Origin: Streptomyces zingiberis
Lineage (GTDB): Bacteria; Actinomycetota; Actinomycetes; Streptomycetales; Streptomycetaceae
Reading direction: 5' to 3'
Assembly (NCBI RefSeq): GCF_012034935.1
Contig: NZ_JAATEN010000010.1
Location: 1 to 64,000, forward strand
DNA: 64,000 nt
Below are positions 28,120 through 36,740 of the stretch, in pieces. Position 1 is the first letter of the stretch. Each line of letters starts with the position of its first letter. The translations under genes were made by a program, and so were the position numbers. The notes beneath the pieces are model-generated. The model ran no database searches. It was not told where the DNA came from and saw nothing but the letters and a program-made list of their open reading frames with translations.

Positions 28120-31059
28120 ATGGCGACCGGAGAGGGGCGGCGGGGTCCGGACGTCTCGGTGATCCTGATCGTCTACAACGACGCCGGGCGGCTCCCGGCC
28201 GCCGTGCGCTCCGTCCTCGGCCAGACCCTCCGGGCCGTCGAGGTGGTGATCGTCGACGACCACTCCACCGACGGCTCGTACGAGGTGGCGCGGCGGCTGG
28301 CCGCCGCGGACCCGGAGCGCGTGCGCGCCGTCCGGCTGCCCGCGAACAGCGGGGGCTGTAGCGCGCCTCGCAACCGCGGCATCGCCGAGGCGCGCGCCCC
28401 CTGGCTGATGTTCCTCGACAGCGATGACGAACTGCCGCGCCACGCCTGCAAGTCGCTGCTGCTGACGGCCGAGCGCACGGGGGCGGATTTCGTCACGGGT
28501 GAGGTCGTCCGGGTGTACGAGGACAGCGGCACCACCGGGCTGTGGTACCCGGAACTCTTCGCGGACGAACGCGTGATCGAGGGCATCCGGGAGGCGCCGG
28601 AGTTCTTCTTCGATCACCTGTCCACCAACAAGCTCTACTCGGCCGCCTTCGTCGCCCGGCACCGGCTGCGCTTCCCCGAGGGCGTCCACTACGAGGACCA
28701 GCTCTTCTCCGCCCAGGCCTTCGCCCACGCCCACCGGTTCGCCGTGGTTCCGTGGCCGGTCTACCGCTGGCGGCTCGCGGCCGGCCCGGGCCGGCCGTCG
28801 ATCTCCTCCAGCCGCCACCTGATCCGCAACGTGACCGACCGGATCGCCGTGGCCCGGATGATCGACGACTTCCTGGGCGCCACCGGCAACGCCGACCTCC
28901 GCCCCGCCAAGGACGCCAAGTTCCTCCGCCACGATCTCCGGCTCCACCTCGGTGACCTGGCCTTCCGCGGGGAGGAGTGGGCCCGCCGGTTCGCGGCCGA
29001 GACCGTCCCCTATCTGGCCGAGCTGGCGCCGGAGGCCCTGGCCGCCCAGCCCCGGGACGAGCGGGTGTGCCTGCGGCTGCTGCGCGAGGGCCGCCACGCC
29101 GAGGTCCGGCAGTGCGCCCGCGCCCTCGGCCGGCCGCACCTCGCGCCGCGCCACGCCGTACGGGACGGCCGCGGGCGGACGTACTGGGGGCGGGAGGTGC
29201 CGTCCGGGCCCGCCGCGGACGACCTGGACATCACCGAATGGCGACTGACCGAACAGCCGTTCACCGGCGGCCGGATACGCCACGAGGTGGAGACACTCGT
29301 CCCCGAGGGGCCGCTGCTCCGGCTGGGGCTGCGCACCTACGACCCGGCGGGACTGCTCGCCGACACCCTCGGCGCCGGCCGGGCGGACGGGCTGACGGCG
29401 GAGGTGCGGCTGAGCGCCGGGGGGCCCGCACTGACGCTCCCGTTCCGCTACCGCGCCGCCGAGGGCGCGGCCGCCCCCCGGCCGGGCGTCTCCGGTCCGG
29501 CCCTCTCCGGTCCGGACGGCGCCGGCGCCGATGCCCCTGGCCGGGACGTCCCCGGCCCGGAGGCCCCCGGCCCCGCGGGCCGTGAGTACACCGCCGAGAT
29601 CCTCCTCGACCTGCGCCGTGTCCCGCTCCGCCCGCAGGGTTTCGCCGGCCGCCGCCACCCGTCGGTGGTCCTCCGCCGCCACGGCCTCTCCCGCAGCGAC
29701 CCGCTGCTCGCCCCGCTCGGCCTGCGCCCGCTGCGGGCGCTGCTGCCCCGGGCGGGGCCGCTGGCGGGCCACCGCGTCTCCGCCGGCTGCGAGGAGCGCG
29801 GCGCCGGGCGGCTGGAGCTGGTCTGGGAGCGCGCGGGCGCGCTGCGCGCCGCCGCCGGGCTGGCGCCCCGCCTCGGCCCGGCGCACGGCGCCGCACTGCG
29901 GCTCCGCCGCCGGCTCACCGGGCCGCGGCTGAAGGCGCTGGTCGAGCGGGAGCTGTGGCGGCTGCCCGTGGAGAAGGACCTCGTGCTCTTCGAGGCCATG
30001 GAGGGACGCGGCTACGCGGACAGCCCGCGCCGTATCCACGAGGAGCTGGTGCGCCGGGGGCTGCCGTACCGCTGCGTGTGGTCGTACACCGGGGACCGCT
30101 CGTCCTTCCCGCCGGGGGTGGCGCTCGTCCGGCGCGGGAGCTGGGCCTACGTCCGGACGCTGGCGCGCGCCGGTACCTGGGTGGACTCGCACGGCATCCC
30201 GCCGGGTTACGCCAAGCGCCCGGAGACCCGCTATCTGCAGACCTGGCACGGGCAGGCCGTCAAGCACATGGGGTTCGACACCCCGGAGCTGCGGCTGGGC
30301 GGCGAGGAGCCGCGGCGGCGCCACCGGGAGGCCGTCATCCGCTGGGACCTGCTCGTCGCGCCCAGCGAGGAGTTCGAACGCACCTTCGTCCGTGCCAACG
30401 GCTACACCGGGGAGCTGCTCCGCTGCGGGCTGCCGCGCAACGACGTCCTGGTGCGCCGGGACGAGCCCGCGCAGCTGAGGAGCGCGGCGGACGCGCGCCA
30501 CCGGTTGCAGATCCCGGACGGGCGGCGGGGCCTGCTGTACGCCCCGACCTTCCGGGACGGGCTGCGGGGCACCGGCGACTCGGTCCGGGTGGACCTGGCG
30601 GAGCTGGTGGCGGGGGTCGGCGCGGAGTGGACGGTGGTCGTCCGCCCGCACCCCTACGAGCGGTTCACCGTCCCGCCCGGGCTGGGCCACGCGGTCCGCG
30701 ACGGCCGGGGGTTCACCGAGGTGAGCGACCTGCTGCTGGCCTCGGACGCGCTGGTCACGGACTACTCCTCGCTGATGTTCGACTACGCGCTGCTGGACCG
30801 GCCGATCCTGCTCTTCGCCGACGACTACGAGGAGTACCGCGGCGGCTCGCGCGGGACGTACTACGAGCTGCCGGAGATCGCCCCTGGGCCGCTGCTGTCC
30901 ACCACGGCCGAGCTGGTCACGGCGGTGCGGGAGCTGGACCGGGTGGCCGCCGAGTGGGCCGGCGCCCACGCCCGCTTCCGGGCGCGGTTCACCGCCCGGG
31001 AGAACGGGCGCGCGAGCGGGACGGTGGTCGACCGGCTCTTCGCGGAGGGCGCGCGATGA
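28120..31059 (+). CDS. Fusion of GT2 glycosyltransferase and CDP-glycerol glycerophosphotransferase
   Basis: 979 residues from ATG 28120, chosen for GGAGG five bases upstream. Residues 10-230 are a GT-A family 2 transferase (VSVILIVYNDAGRLPAAVRS; acidic motifs VDDHSTDGS and LDSDDEL). Residues about 240-590 form a less conserved linker domain. Residues about 620-979 are a TagF-type glycerophosphotransferase domain (ETRYLQTWHGQAVKHMG; VTDYSSLMFDYALLDRPILL). Such fusions build teichoic-acid-like polyol phosphate chains at the inner membrane face. The next gene overlaps by ATGA. No CDP-glycerol synthase or exporter is in the window, so the polymer and donor remain unproven. Confidence 0.9.
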   Translation: MATGEGRRGPDVSVILIVYNDAGRLPAAVRSVLGQTLRAVEVVIVDDHSTDGSYEVARRLAAADPERVRAVRLPANSGGCSAPRNRGIAEARAPWLMFLDSDDELPRHACKSLLLTAERTGADFVTGEVVRVYEDSGTTGLWYPELFADERVIEGIREAPEFFFDHLSTNKLYSAAFVARHRLRFPEGVHYEDQLFSAQAFAHAHRFAVVPWPVYRWRLAAGPGRPSISSSRHLIRNVTDRIAVARMIDDFLGATGNADLRPAKDAKFLRHDLRLHLGDLAFRGEEWARRFAAETVPYLAELAPEALAAQPRDERVCLRLLREGRHAEVRQCARALGRPHLAPRHAVRDGRGRTYWGREVPSGPAADDLDITEWRLTEQPFTGGRIRHEVETLVPEGPLLRLGLRTYDPAGLLADTLGAGRADGLTAEVRLSAGGPALTLPFRYRAAEGAAAPRPGVSGPALSGPDGAGADAPGRDVPGPEAPGPAGREYTAEILLDLRRVPLRPQGFAGRRHPSVVLRRHGLSRSDPLLAPLGLRPLRALLPRAGPLAGHRVSAGCEERGAGRLELVWERAGALRAAAGLAPRLGPAHGAALRLRRRLTGPRLKALVERELWRLPVEKDLVLFEAMEGRGYADSPRRIHEELVRRGLPYRCVWSYTGDRSSFPPGVALVRRGSWAYVRTLARAGTWVDSHGIPPGYAKRPETRYLQTWHGQAVKHMGFDTPELRLGGEEPRRRHREAVIRWDLLVAPSEEFERTFVRANGYTGELLRCGLPRNDVLVRRDEPAQLRSAADARHRLQIPDGRRGLLYAPTFRDGLRGTGDSVRVDLAELVAGVGAEWTVVVRPHPYERFTVPPGLGHAVRDGRGFTEVSDLLLASDALVTDYSSLMFDYALLDRPILLFADDYEEYRGGSRGTYYELPEIAPGPLLSTTAELVTAVRELDRVAAEWAGAHARFRARFTARENGRASGTVVDRLFAEGAR

Positions 31060-32285
31060 ACGGCGACGACCGGGCCCGGAGCGGTCCCCGGCCCGGCCAC
31101 CGGCCCCGGACCGGCCACCGGCCCGGCCGTCACCGCGGCTCCCGCGCCGTCTTCCTGGTCGGCATCGACGTCGACTCGATGGGCGGCTCCCAGCGCGTGC
31201 TGCACACCCTCGCCCAGGGGTTCGGGGAGCGCGGGCACCGCGTGGAGCTCATCGGCATCCGCCCGAGCCCGGAGCCGTACCGCTACCCGCACCGGGGCGG
31301 CCCCGCCTATCGGCACAGCACGCTGTACTCCGCGCCGGCGCCCCCGCGCCGCCCGCCGGCCCGTACCCTCGGCGAACGTCTCGCCCCCGCCCGGGTGCTG
31401 GGGACGCGGGCCGCCCGGGCGGAGCGGTCCCGGGCCCGGGAGCGGCTGCTCCGCCGGTTCGCCGCCGTGGAGCGGGGGTACGTCGTCATCGGCTCGCCCT
31501 GGGCCGCCGACTGGCTGCTGGCCCTGCACTGGCCGCATCTCAAGGGCATCGGGCAGTACCACGAGTCGTTCGCGCAGGCCCGGGCCTCGCGGAACCTCGG
31601 GCTGATCCTGCGTCACTACCCCCGGCTGGAGAAGGCGCTCTTCCTCAGCGAGGGGGACGCGGCGGCCTTCCGCCGGGAGCGGCTGCCGAACGCCGCGTAC
31701 ATGCCGAACCCGCTGCCCTTCACCCCGCCCGCCCCCGCACCGCTCGACACCCGCCGGATCGGCGCCGTCGGCCGGCTGGAGGAGGTCAAGCGGCTGGACC
31801 GGCTGGTGGACGCGTTCGCGGCCCTGGCGCCCGACCATCCCGGCTGGGAGCTGCACTTCTTCGGGGAGGGCCCGCTGGAGCCCGTGCTGCGCGAGCGGGC
31901 GGCGCGGCTCGGCTGCGCGGAACGGGTGGTCTTCCGGGGCGCCGTGCGCGATGTGGCCGCCGCCTACCGGGAGGTCTCGGTACTGGCCCTCACCAGCGAG
32001 CGCGAGGGACGGCCGATGGCCGTGGCCGAGGCGGCGGCCTGCGGGGTGCCCGCGGTGAGCTTCGACCTCTCCGGCGGGGTGCGGGAACTGGTGGCGGACG
32101 GCCGCACGGGCCGGCTCGTCCGGGCGGGGGACCGGGCCGCGTTCACCGCCGCGCTGCGCGAACTGGTGGCGGACGACGCGCTCCGGACGGCGTACGGGCG
32201 CGCGGCCCGGGAGCATGTGGCCCCCCTCGCGCTCCCCGCCGTGCTGGACCGCTGGGAGGAACTGTTCGACGAGATCGACCGCTGA
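31056..32285 (+). CDS. GT4 glycosyltransferase
   Basis: 409 residues. After an Arg/His-rich leader of about 30 residues the GT-B fold starts with FLVGIDVDSMGGSQRVLHTL. The C-terminal nucleotide-sugar site is SEREGRPMAVAEAAACGVPA with the E-x7-E pattern. ATG 31056 overlaps the stop of the fusion gene, so both are co-translated and probably act on the same polymer, for instance adding sugars to it. Donor and acceptor cannot be read from the sequence. Confidence 0.88.
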   Translation: MNGDDRARSGPRPGHRPRTGHRPGRHRGSRAVFLVGIDVDSMGGSQRVLHTLAQGFGERGHRVELIGIRPSPEPYRYPHRGGPAYRHSTLYSAPAPPRRPPARTLGERLAPARVLGTRAARAERSRARERLLRRFAAVERGYVVIGSPWAADWLLALHWPHLKGIGQYHESFAQARASRNLGLILRHYPRLEKALFLSEGDAAAFRRERLPNAAYMPNPLPFTPPAPAPLDTRRIGAVGRLEEVKRLDRLVDAFAALAPDHPGWELHFFGEGPLEPVLRERAARLGCAERVVFRGAVRDVAAAYREVSVLALTSEREGRPMAVAEAAACGVPAVSFDLSGGVRELVADGRTGRLVRAGDRAAFTAALRELVADDALRTAYGRAAREHVAPLALPAVLDRWEELFDEIDR

Positions 32286-32429
32286 ACGCTCCCCGCCCGG
32301 CACCCGCGCCGTCTGCCCGGCACCCGCCCGGCACGCGCGCCGTCCGCCCGGCGCGCAGACCCCCGCCGCGCACCCCGGCCGTGCGCGCCCGCCGTGCCTC
32401 CCTGCCGTGCGCCCCCGCCGTGCCTCCCG

Positions 32430-34184
32430 TCACCGCCTCCCCGGCAGCCCCCGCCGCAGCGCCCGTCCCGCCACCCGCAGCGCGCCGCGCGGGCCCTGGG
32501 ACACCCGCAGGACGAGCGAGCCGCCCGCCGCCGCGCCGGGGTGGACCAGCAGCAGCCCGCCGCGCCCGGCGACGAGCCTGCGGCGCGGCAGTGGTCCCAC
32601 GGCGCGCACACCCGTGTAGACGGAGCCGCCGTCGGCGCAGCGCACCCGTACCCGGACGTCCCACACCTCGGGCGCCCCGTCCGGGTCGCCGCCGGCGAAG
32701 GACGCGCCGGAGGCCCGCTCGCCCAGGTGGAGCAGGAGTTCGGCGGTCCAGGAGGGGGTGGGGGTGTCGTCGCGGGTGAGCAGGGCGCTGCGGGTGAGAC
32801 CCAGCCGGCCGTCGTCGCGGTGGCGCAGCTCCACGTCGACGGAGACGGGGCCGCCGGCGGCGGTCAGCCGCCCGTACAGCTCGTGCACGCGCAGGGCCAG
32901 CACGAGCCGGAGCCGGGTGGCGCCCGTCCCGCCGGTGCCCCGCCCGCCGCCGGGCCCGGCGGGGTCGAGGCGTCCGCCCCGGTCGCGCAGGCGCGGGCCG
33001 GGGGAACGGCTGTTCGCCCGGAGGGCGCCGTCCACGGTGACGGGCAGCCGGTGCAGCGGCGCCTCGTCGACCCGGTCCAGCGGCACGGACGGCAGGTCGA
33101 CGGCCCACACCGGCACGCCGTTGACCCGGGTGTACGGGGGCAGCAACCGCGCCGGGTGGACGGCGAGCCCGGCCAGCCGCTCCAGGTCGCGCGGCCAGTC
33201 GGTGGTGGAGACCACCCGGGCGATCCACCGGGCCGGGGCGCGCGCCGCCAGCAGATCCTCCTCGCCGAAGGTCTCCAGGTAGTCCTGGGTCAGATGCCAC
33301 CAGGCGGCGCGGTGCTCCTCGTCCCGCCTCCCGAGTTCGCGCAGGTACATCCGCAGGTCGTGGTCGAGGAACTTCACCCGCGCGGCGTGCGCGAGGCGCC
33401 GCCGGCCGGCCAGTTCCAGGGTGTCCACGGCCAGCCGGTGCGCGGCCAGCCGCGCCCGCCAGCCGTCCACCCGCTGCCGGTCCAGGGAGATCGACGGCCG
33501 GGCGGCGTCCCGGCGGACGTGCCAGATGTAGACGGTGTCGGGGATGACGGCGATCCGCGGGCCGGCGGCCAGCACCCGGGCGGTGAAGACGAAGTCCTCG
33601 TAGCGGAACGGCCCTTCGGGGAAGGTGATCTCGTGCGCGGCGAGGAAGGCCCGGTCGTACAGCTTGTTGACGCAGAGGGTGTCGCGGACCAGGCGCGGCT
33701 GCAGTTCGGGGGAGTCGTGCACGGCCTCGCCCAGGTAGAGCGCGCGCTGCCAGCGGGTGTCGCGGCGGCGCGGCAGCTCCCGCCGGACGCAGGCACCGGC
33801 GACGACCGGCGCGGAGTGCCGCCCCGCCGCGGCGAGCAGGGCCGCCACGGCGCCCGGCGGGAGCACGTCGTCGCTGTCGAGGAACATCACGTACGGGGCC
33901 GTGGCCTGGCGCAGCCCGTCGTTGCGGGGACTGCCGCAGCCGCCGCTGTTGACGGTGCGGTGGCGTACCGTCAGCCGGGGGTGGCGGGTGGCCAGCCGGT
34001 CGAGGAGCACGCCGGTACCGTCGGTGGAGGCGTCGTCCACGGCGATCACCTCGCGGACGACGGGCCCCTGCTCCAGCGCGGAGAGCACGGCGGCCCTGAT
34101 GTGCGCGGCGTCGTTGTAGCCGATGACGATCACGCTGACCCGGCCGGGCTCGGGCGCCACCTCCGGCGGCATACCACTGTCCAT
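32430..34184 (-). CDS. GT2 glycosyltransferase, teichoic-acid type
   Basis: 584 residues. An N-terminal GT-A domain (RVSVIVIGYNDAAHIRAAVL; VDDASTDGTGVL; LDSDDVLPPGA; EGPFRYEDFVF) is followed by a helical segment and a C-terminal beta-rich domain to residue 580, the arrangement of wall-polymer glycosyltransferases. Start ATG 34184 (MDSGMPPEV) is placed because a TATAAC -10 box lies 10 bases upstream at 34195-34200; ATG 34172 is an alternative. It faces the previous pair convergently across 144 bp of repeated CCCGCCGTGCC-type words. The GT2 domain resembles that of the CDP-glycerol fusion. Confidence 0.85.
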   Translation of the reverse strand: MDSGMPPEVAPEPGRVSVIVIGYNDAAHIRAAVLSALEQGPVVREVIAVDDASTDGTGVLLDRLATRHPRLTVRHRTVNSGGCGSPRNDGLRQATAPYVMFLDSDDVLPPGAVAALLAAAGRHSAPVVAGACVRRELPRRRDTRWQRALYLGEAVHDSPELQPRLVRDTLCVNKLYDRAFLAAHEITFPEGPFRYEDFVFTARVLAAGPRIAVIPDTVYIWHVRRDAARPSISLDRQRVDGWRARLAAHRLAVDTLELAGRRRLAHAARVKFLDHDLRMYLRELGRRDEEHRAAWWHLTQDYLETFGEEDLLAARAPARWIARVVSTTDWPRDLERLAGLAVHPARLLPPYTRVNGVPVWAVDLPSVPLDRVDEAPLHRLPVTVDGALRANSRSPGPRLRDRGGRLDPAGPGGGRGTGGTGATRLRLVLALRVHELYGRLTAAGGPVSVDVELRHRDDGRLGLTRSALLTRDDTPTPSWTAELLLHLGERASGASFAGGDPDGAPEVWDVRVRVRCADGGSVYTGVRAVGPLPRRRLVAGRGGLLLVHPGAAAGGSLVLRVSQGPRGALRVAGRALRRGLPGRR

Positions 34185-34194
34185 GGGGGCAAAG

Positions 34195-34200
34195 GTTATA
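34195..34200 (-). promoter_or_regulatory. TATAAC -10 box for the GT2 gene
   Basis: TATAAC read on the minus strand, 10 bases before ATG 34184, in an otherwise GC-rich gap. The resulting mRNA would be leaderless or nearly so. No -35 is evident. Confidence 0.4.
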
Positions 34201-34282
34201 TTCCGCAGCTCGGGGCTGCCGCCCACGCCTCCGGCGGGAAACGTGCCCCGGGCCAGGGCACGAGCCACCACCAGAGCCGGGC

Positions 34283-34957
34283 TCAGGGACGACGGGTGAG
34301 GACGTCGTCGATGCGGGAGGTGTCGGCGACCCACGCCGCGGCGGCCGGCGCTATGAAGCCGAGTACGGCCTGGATGTCATCCCGGCGGGCTTCGAGGGGC
34401 AGGTGCCAGATCGCCTCGTGGTGAGCGATGCGGTTGCGGAACTTGTGCAGCCGCTTGACCGGCTCTTCCACCGTGGTCAGGGCACGGTTGGGGGCGTGAG
34501 GGAAGGCAGCCGCGAGGTCGGGCCACAGACTGGTTCTGTACTGGCGTGCCAGCAGGAAGCGCCAGAAGCCGAAGCTCAGCTCCGCGATGACCTTCCCGCG
34601 CGGCGCGGTCGCAGCAGTACCGCCCCGCCCCGCGCGCTCTCGGGCCTGGGCGATGTCGTCGCGAGCCTTGCCGCTGAGGGGGACCTGCCGGTCGATGTAC
34701 CACTCGAGGGTGTGGCCCCGGCGCTGCTGGCGTATGACGAGCCGTGCGTCCAGCGCGTTGCGCAGCATGATCTCCAGGTGCCCGAGCGGTTCGAAGAAGG
34801 CTGCGGCGAGGTCACCGTTCCACTGGTACAGCGCGAGCGCGGCGGTGGAGTCACCGGCGCATGCGCTCAGGTAGGGGGTCAGCCGGTCAGGGCTGATCAG
34901 CTCGATGACGGCCTTGTCGTCCGGCGGCTTGATGCTGGTGGGCGGCGTGCTGTGCAT
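34283..34957 (-). CDS. Abi-family (Abi_2/AbiF-like) HEPN protein
   Basis: 224 residues from ATG 34957 (MHSTPPTSIK); upstream in-frame starts would read into the hairpin-rich leader. The family blocks are all present: GHLEIMLRNALDARL (about 59-73), ELSFGFWRFLLARQY (about 126-140) and KFRNRIAHHEAIW (about 172-184). Arg174-Asn175-x3-His179 fits the R-x4-6-H catalytic motif of HEPN ribonucleases. Abi proteins of this type act in abortive infection against phages, presumably by cleaving RNA. No membrane segment and no protein antitoxin gene are adjacent. Base composition is less GC-rich than the flanking core genes. The 5' side carries strong hairpins that may form a regulatory RNA. Confidence 0.88.
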   Translation of the reverse strand: MHSTPPTSIKPPDDKAVIELISPDRLTPYLSACAGDSTAALALYQWNGDLAAAFFEPLGHLEIMLRNALDARLVIRQQRRGHTLEWYIDRQVPLSGKARDDIAQARERAGRGGTAATAPRGKVIAELSFGFWRFLLARQYRTSLWPDLAAAFPHAPNRALTTVEEPVKRLHKFRNRIAHHEAIWHLPLEARRDDIQAVLGFIAPAAAAWVADTSRIDDVLTRRP

Positions 34958-35040
34958 GGTGGGGTAATCGTAGGTAGACTGGGCGACGAAGACCCTGGAT
35001 TCGTCCCTGGTAGCCCCGAAAGAGGCAGGCCACACCCCAG

Positions 35041-35200
35041 GGTTCAGACATCAGCCGAGGACCGCACGATTCAGCCGTGCGGTCCTCGCGCTTTCAGCGC
35101 CCGAATCGGGACCGCCGCCGGATCGGGTGGCCGCCGTCTGCTTGATGAGATGAAGGAAGCCCTCGGCGTCTTCGCCCTTCATCTCACACCGGTTCGAGAT
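35041..35200 (-). ncRNA. Candidate structured RNA upstream of the Abi gene
   Basis: Read on the minus strand: an 11-bp stem (TGAGATGAAGG pairing with CCTTCATCTCA, 19-base loop; 35146-35186), a short CCCGA/TCGGG element (35100-35110), a tight GCGCT-GAA-AGCGC hairpin (35088-35100), then a 13-bp perfect stem with 7-base loop (35056-35088). The last could also serve as the RNA's own terminator. The strand and the transcript are inferred from placement 100 bases 5' of the Abi start. Confidence 0.4.
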
Positions 35201-35301
35201 CCGTGACCGGGTCGCCGCCGGCGGGCAGGCGCGGTCGGCCTCGGCGGTGACCTGGTGCTCTGATGCGTCCCGTCCGGGGACACTCGATCGGCCCGGATCG
35301 C

Positions 35302-35307
35302 TAGCAT
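35302..35307 (+). promoter_or_regulatory. TAGCAT -10 box, leaderless VOC gene
   Basis: TAGCAT ends 7 bases before ATG 35315, the spacing of leaderless Streptomyces promoters. An in-frame ATG at 35306 overlaps the box itself and is therefore an unlikely start. Confidence 0.5.
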
Positions 35308-35314
35308 GCACCGC

Positions 35315-35752
35315 ATGGCCATCAGATTCGAGAACGTCGGGATCGCCGTGCGTGACCTCGAAGCAGCGATCTCTTTCTTCACCGACCTCGGCCTCACGGT
35401 CGTCGGCCGTGACACGGTCAGTGGTGAGTGGACCGATACCGCCGTCGGACTCGACGGCAATCACGCCGACATCGCGATGCTTCAGACGCCGGACGGTCAC
35501 GGCCGCCTTGAACTCTTCGAGTACATCCACCCCGAAGCGATCGAGACGGAGCCGACGCGGCCCAACGAGATCGGCATGCATCGCGTCGCCTTCTCGGTCG
35601 ACGACATCGGCCAAGCCCTTGAGACGGCGGCGAAGCACGGATGCCGACCGCTTCGCGGAGTGGCGACCTATCGGGACATCTACAAGCTCGCATATGTCCG
35701 TGGTCCCAGCGGCATCATCGTGATGCTCGCCGAGGAATTGCGGAAGAGCTGA
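35315..35752 (+). CDS. VOC-family protein (glyoxalase/dioxygenase fold)
   Basis: 145 residues from ATG 35315 (MAIRFENVGIAVRDLEAAIS). Two beta-alpha-beta-beta-beta modules are visible, with candidate metal ligands in the second half (IGMHRVAFSVDDI) and a Glu near each module end (RLELFEY, GIIVMLAEEL). The VOC fold covers glyoxalases, dioxygenases and drug-binding resistance proteins, and the substrate cannot be chosen here. It sits in the less GC-rich accessory block beside a streptogramin lyase, so a detoxification or resistance role is possible but speculative. Confidence 0.82.
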   Translation: MAIRFENVGIAVRDLEAAISFFTDLGLTVVGRDTVSGEWTDTAVGLDGNHADIAMLQTPDGHGRLELFEYIHPEAIETEPTRPNEIGMHRVAFSVDDIGQALETAAKHGCRPLRGVATYRDIYKLAYVRGPSGIIVMLAEELRKS

Positions 35753-35824
35753 CGGGACGCTCGCGCATCGGTTTCTCCCGCCTCTCGGCCTCCGGCCCCG
35801 GAGTCCCCGCTTTCGGCTTCCGGG

Positions 35825-36718
35825 TCACGGAGTCACCCGCGCCACCCCTCCCGTCTCCAGAGCGACCCAGAGGGCACCGTCGGGCCCCAGCGCGATGCCG
35901 TGGGGTTCGGACGACGGTGACGGCAGGTCGTATTCGGTGACCTCGCCGCTCGAGGTGATGTGACCGACGCGGTTGGCGCCCCACTCGGTGAACCAGCAGC
36001 TTCCGGTGGAGACCGCGGCAATGGCATGGGGTTTGGCGGTGCGGTCGGGGAGGGGGAACTCGGTGATGTCACCGTCCACCGTGATCCTGCCGATCCGGCC
36101 CGCTGCGATCTCGACGAACCACAAGGCCGTGCCGTCACCGGTGATGCCGACGGGGGCGGCCTCCGGGGTCGGCAGTGGGTGAATGAGGATGTCACCTTCG
36201 GTGGTGATGCGGCCGATCGCGTTCCCCTGGTTGAGGGTGAACCACAGGGCGCCGTCGGGGCCTGTGGTGATCGCCGAAGGGAAACCGCCCGCGACGGGCA
36301 GCGGGAACTCGGTGACCTCTCCCTCACCGGTGATGCGGCCGATGCGGTCGGAGTTCATCTCGGTGAACCACATCGCGCCGTCCGGGCCGGCGGTGATGCC
36401 GAACGGTCCGCTGCCGGGCGTTGGCACCGGGAAGGACTCCGTCGCACCATCGGTGGTGATGCGGCCGATCCTGTGGTCCTGGGACCGGGTGAACCAGAGG
36501 GCGCCGTCGGGCCCGGGGGCGATGATCATGGGGCGGCACGCAGGTGAGTCCAGGGGATGCACCGTGAGGTCGCCGTCGAGGGTGAGACGCGCGATGCTGC
36601 CGCTGTGGACGAAGGTGAGCCACAGGGCACCGTCGTGGCCGGCCGTGATGCCGTACGGCCCGGCCTTCCCGTCTGCCACGGAGATTTCCCGGACGACCGG
36701 GGCGTCGGAAGGGTGCAC
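35825..36718 (-). CDS. vgb: Virginiamycin B lyase (streptogramin B lyase)
   Basis: 297 residues forming a seven-bladed beta-propeller of repeated GPDGALWFT-type blades. Vgb linearises type B streptogramins by C-O bond elimination. The residues known to matter in staphylococcal Vgb have counterparts: Tyr22 (GPYGI), His231 (KPHAIA), Glu271 and His273 (SSEPHGIAL), Glu288 (WVALETGG). An ideal GAGGAG five bases before GTG 36718 sets the start. It follows an alpha/beta hydrolase gene by 22 bp in the same operon. No streptogramin biosynthesis genes are visible, so it is a stand-alone resistance or housekeeping lyase. Confidence 0.9.
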   Translation of the reverse strand: MHPSDAPVVREISVADGKAGPYGITAGHDGALWLTFVHSGSIARLTLDGDLTVHPLDSPACRPMIIAPGPDGALWFTRSQDHRIGRITTDGATESFPVPTPGSGPFGITAGPDGAMWFTEMNSDRIGRITGEGEVTEFPLPVAGGFPSAITTGPDGALWFTLNQGNAIGRITTEGDILIHPLPTPEAAPVGITGDGTALWFVEIAAGRIGRITVDGDITEFPLPDRTAKPHAIAAVSTGSCWFTEWGANRVGHITSSGEVTEYDLPSPSSEPHGIALGPDGALWVALETGGVARVTP

Positions 36719-36740
36719 GGCGGCTCCTCGTGGTTCGTGT

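Larger units (their letters stand above)
34958..35314. other. Structured divergent gap between Abi and VOC genes (357 bp)
   Basis: No protein gene supported. It holds at least four successive stem-loop sequences between 35056 and 35186. Both flanking genes read away from it, so ordinary terminators would have no gene to terminate. A minus-strand TACGAT -10-like box (34967-34972) lies 9 bases before the Abi start, and the VOC start has its own TAGCAT box. Confidence 0.6.

Noticed and set aside
22053..28121. 2022-codon minus-strand frame over gdh
   Set aside because: Antisense of the glutamate dehydrogenase gene with low-complexity composition; no family motif.
35186..35205. tRNA T-arm-like sequence GGTTCGAGATCC
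   Set aside because: Flanking stems do not pair as a T-arm and no acceptor or anticodon arm can be built around it.
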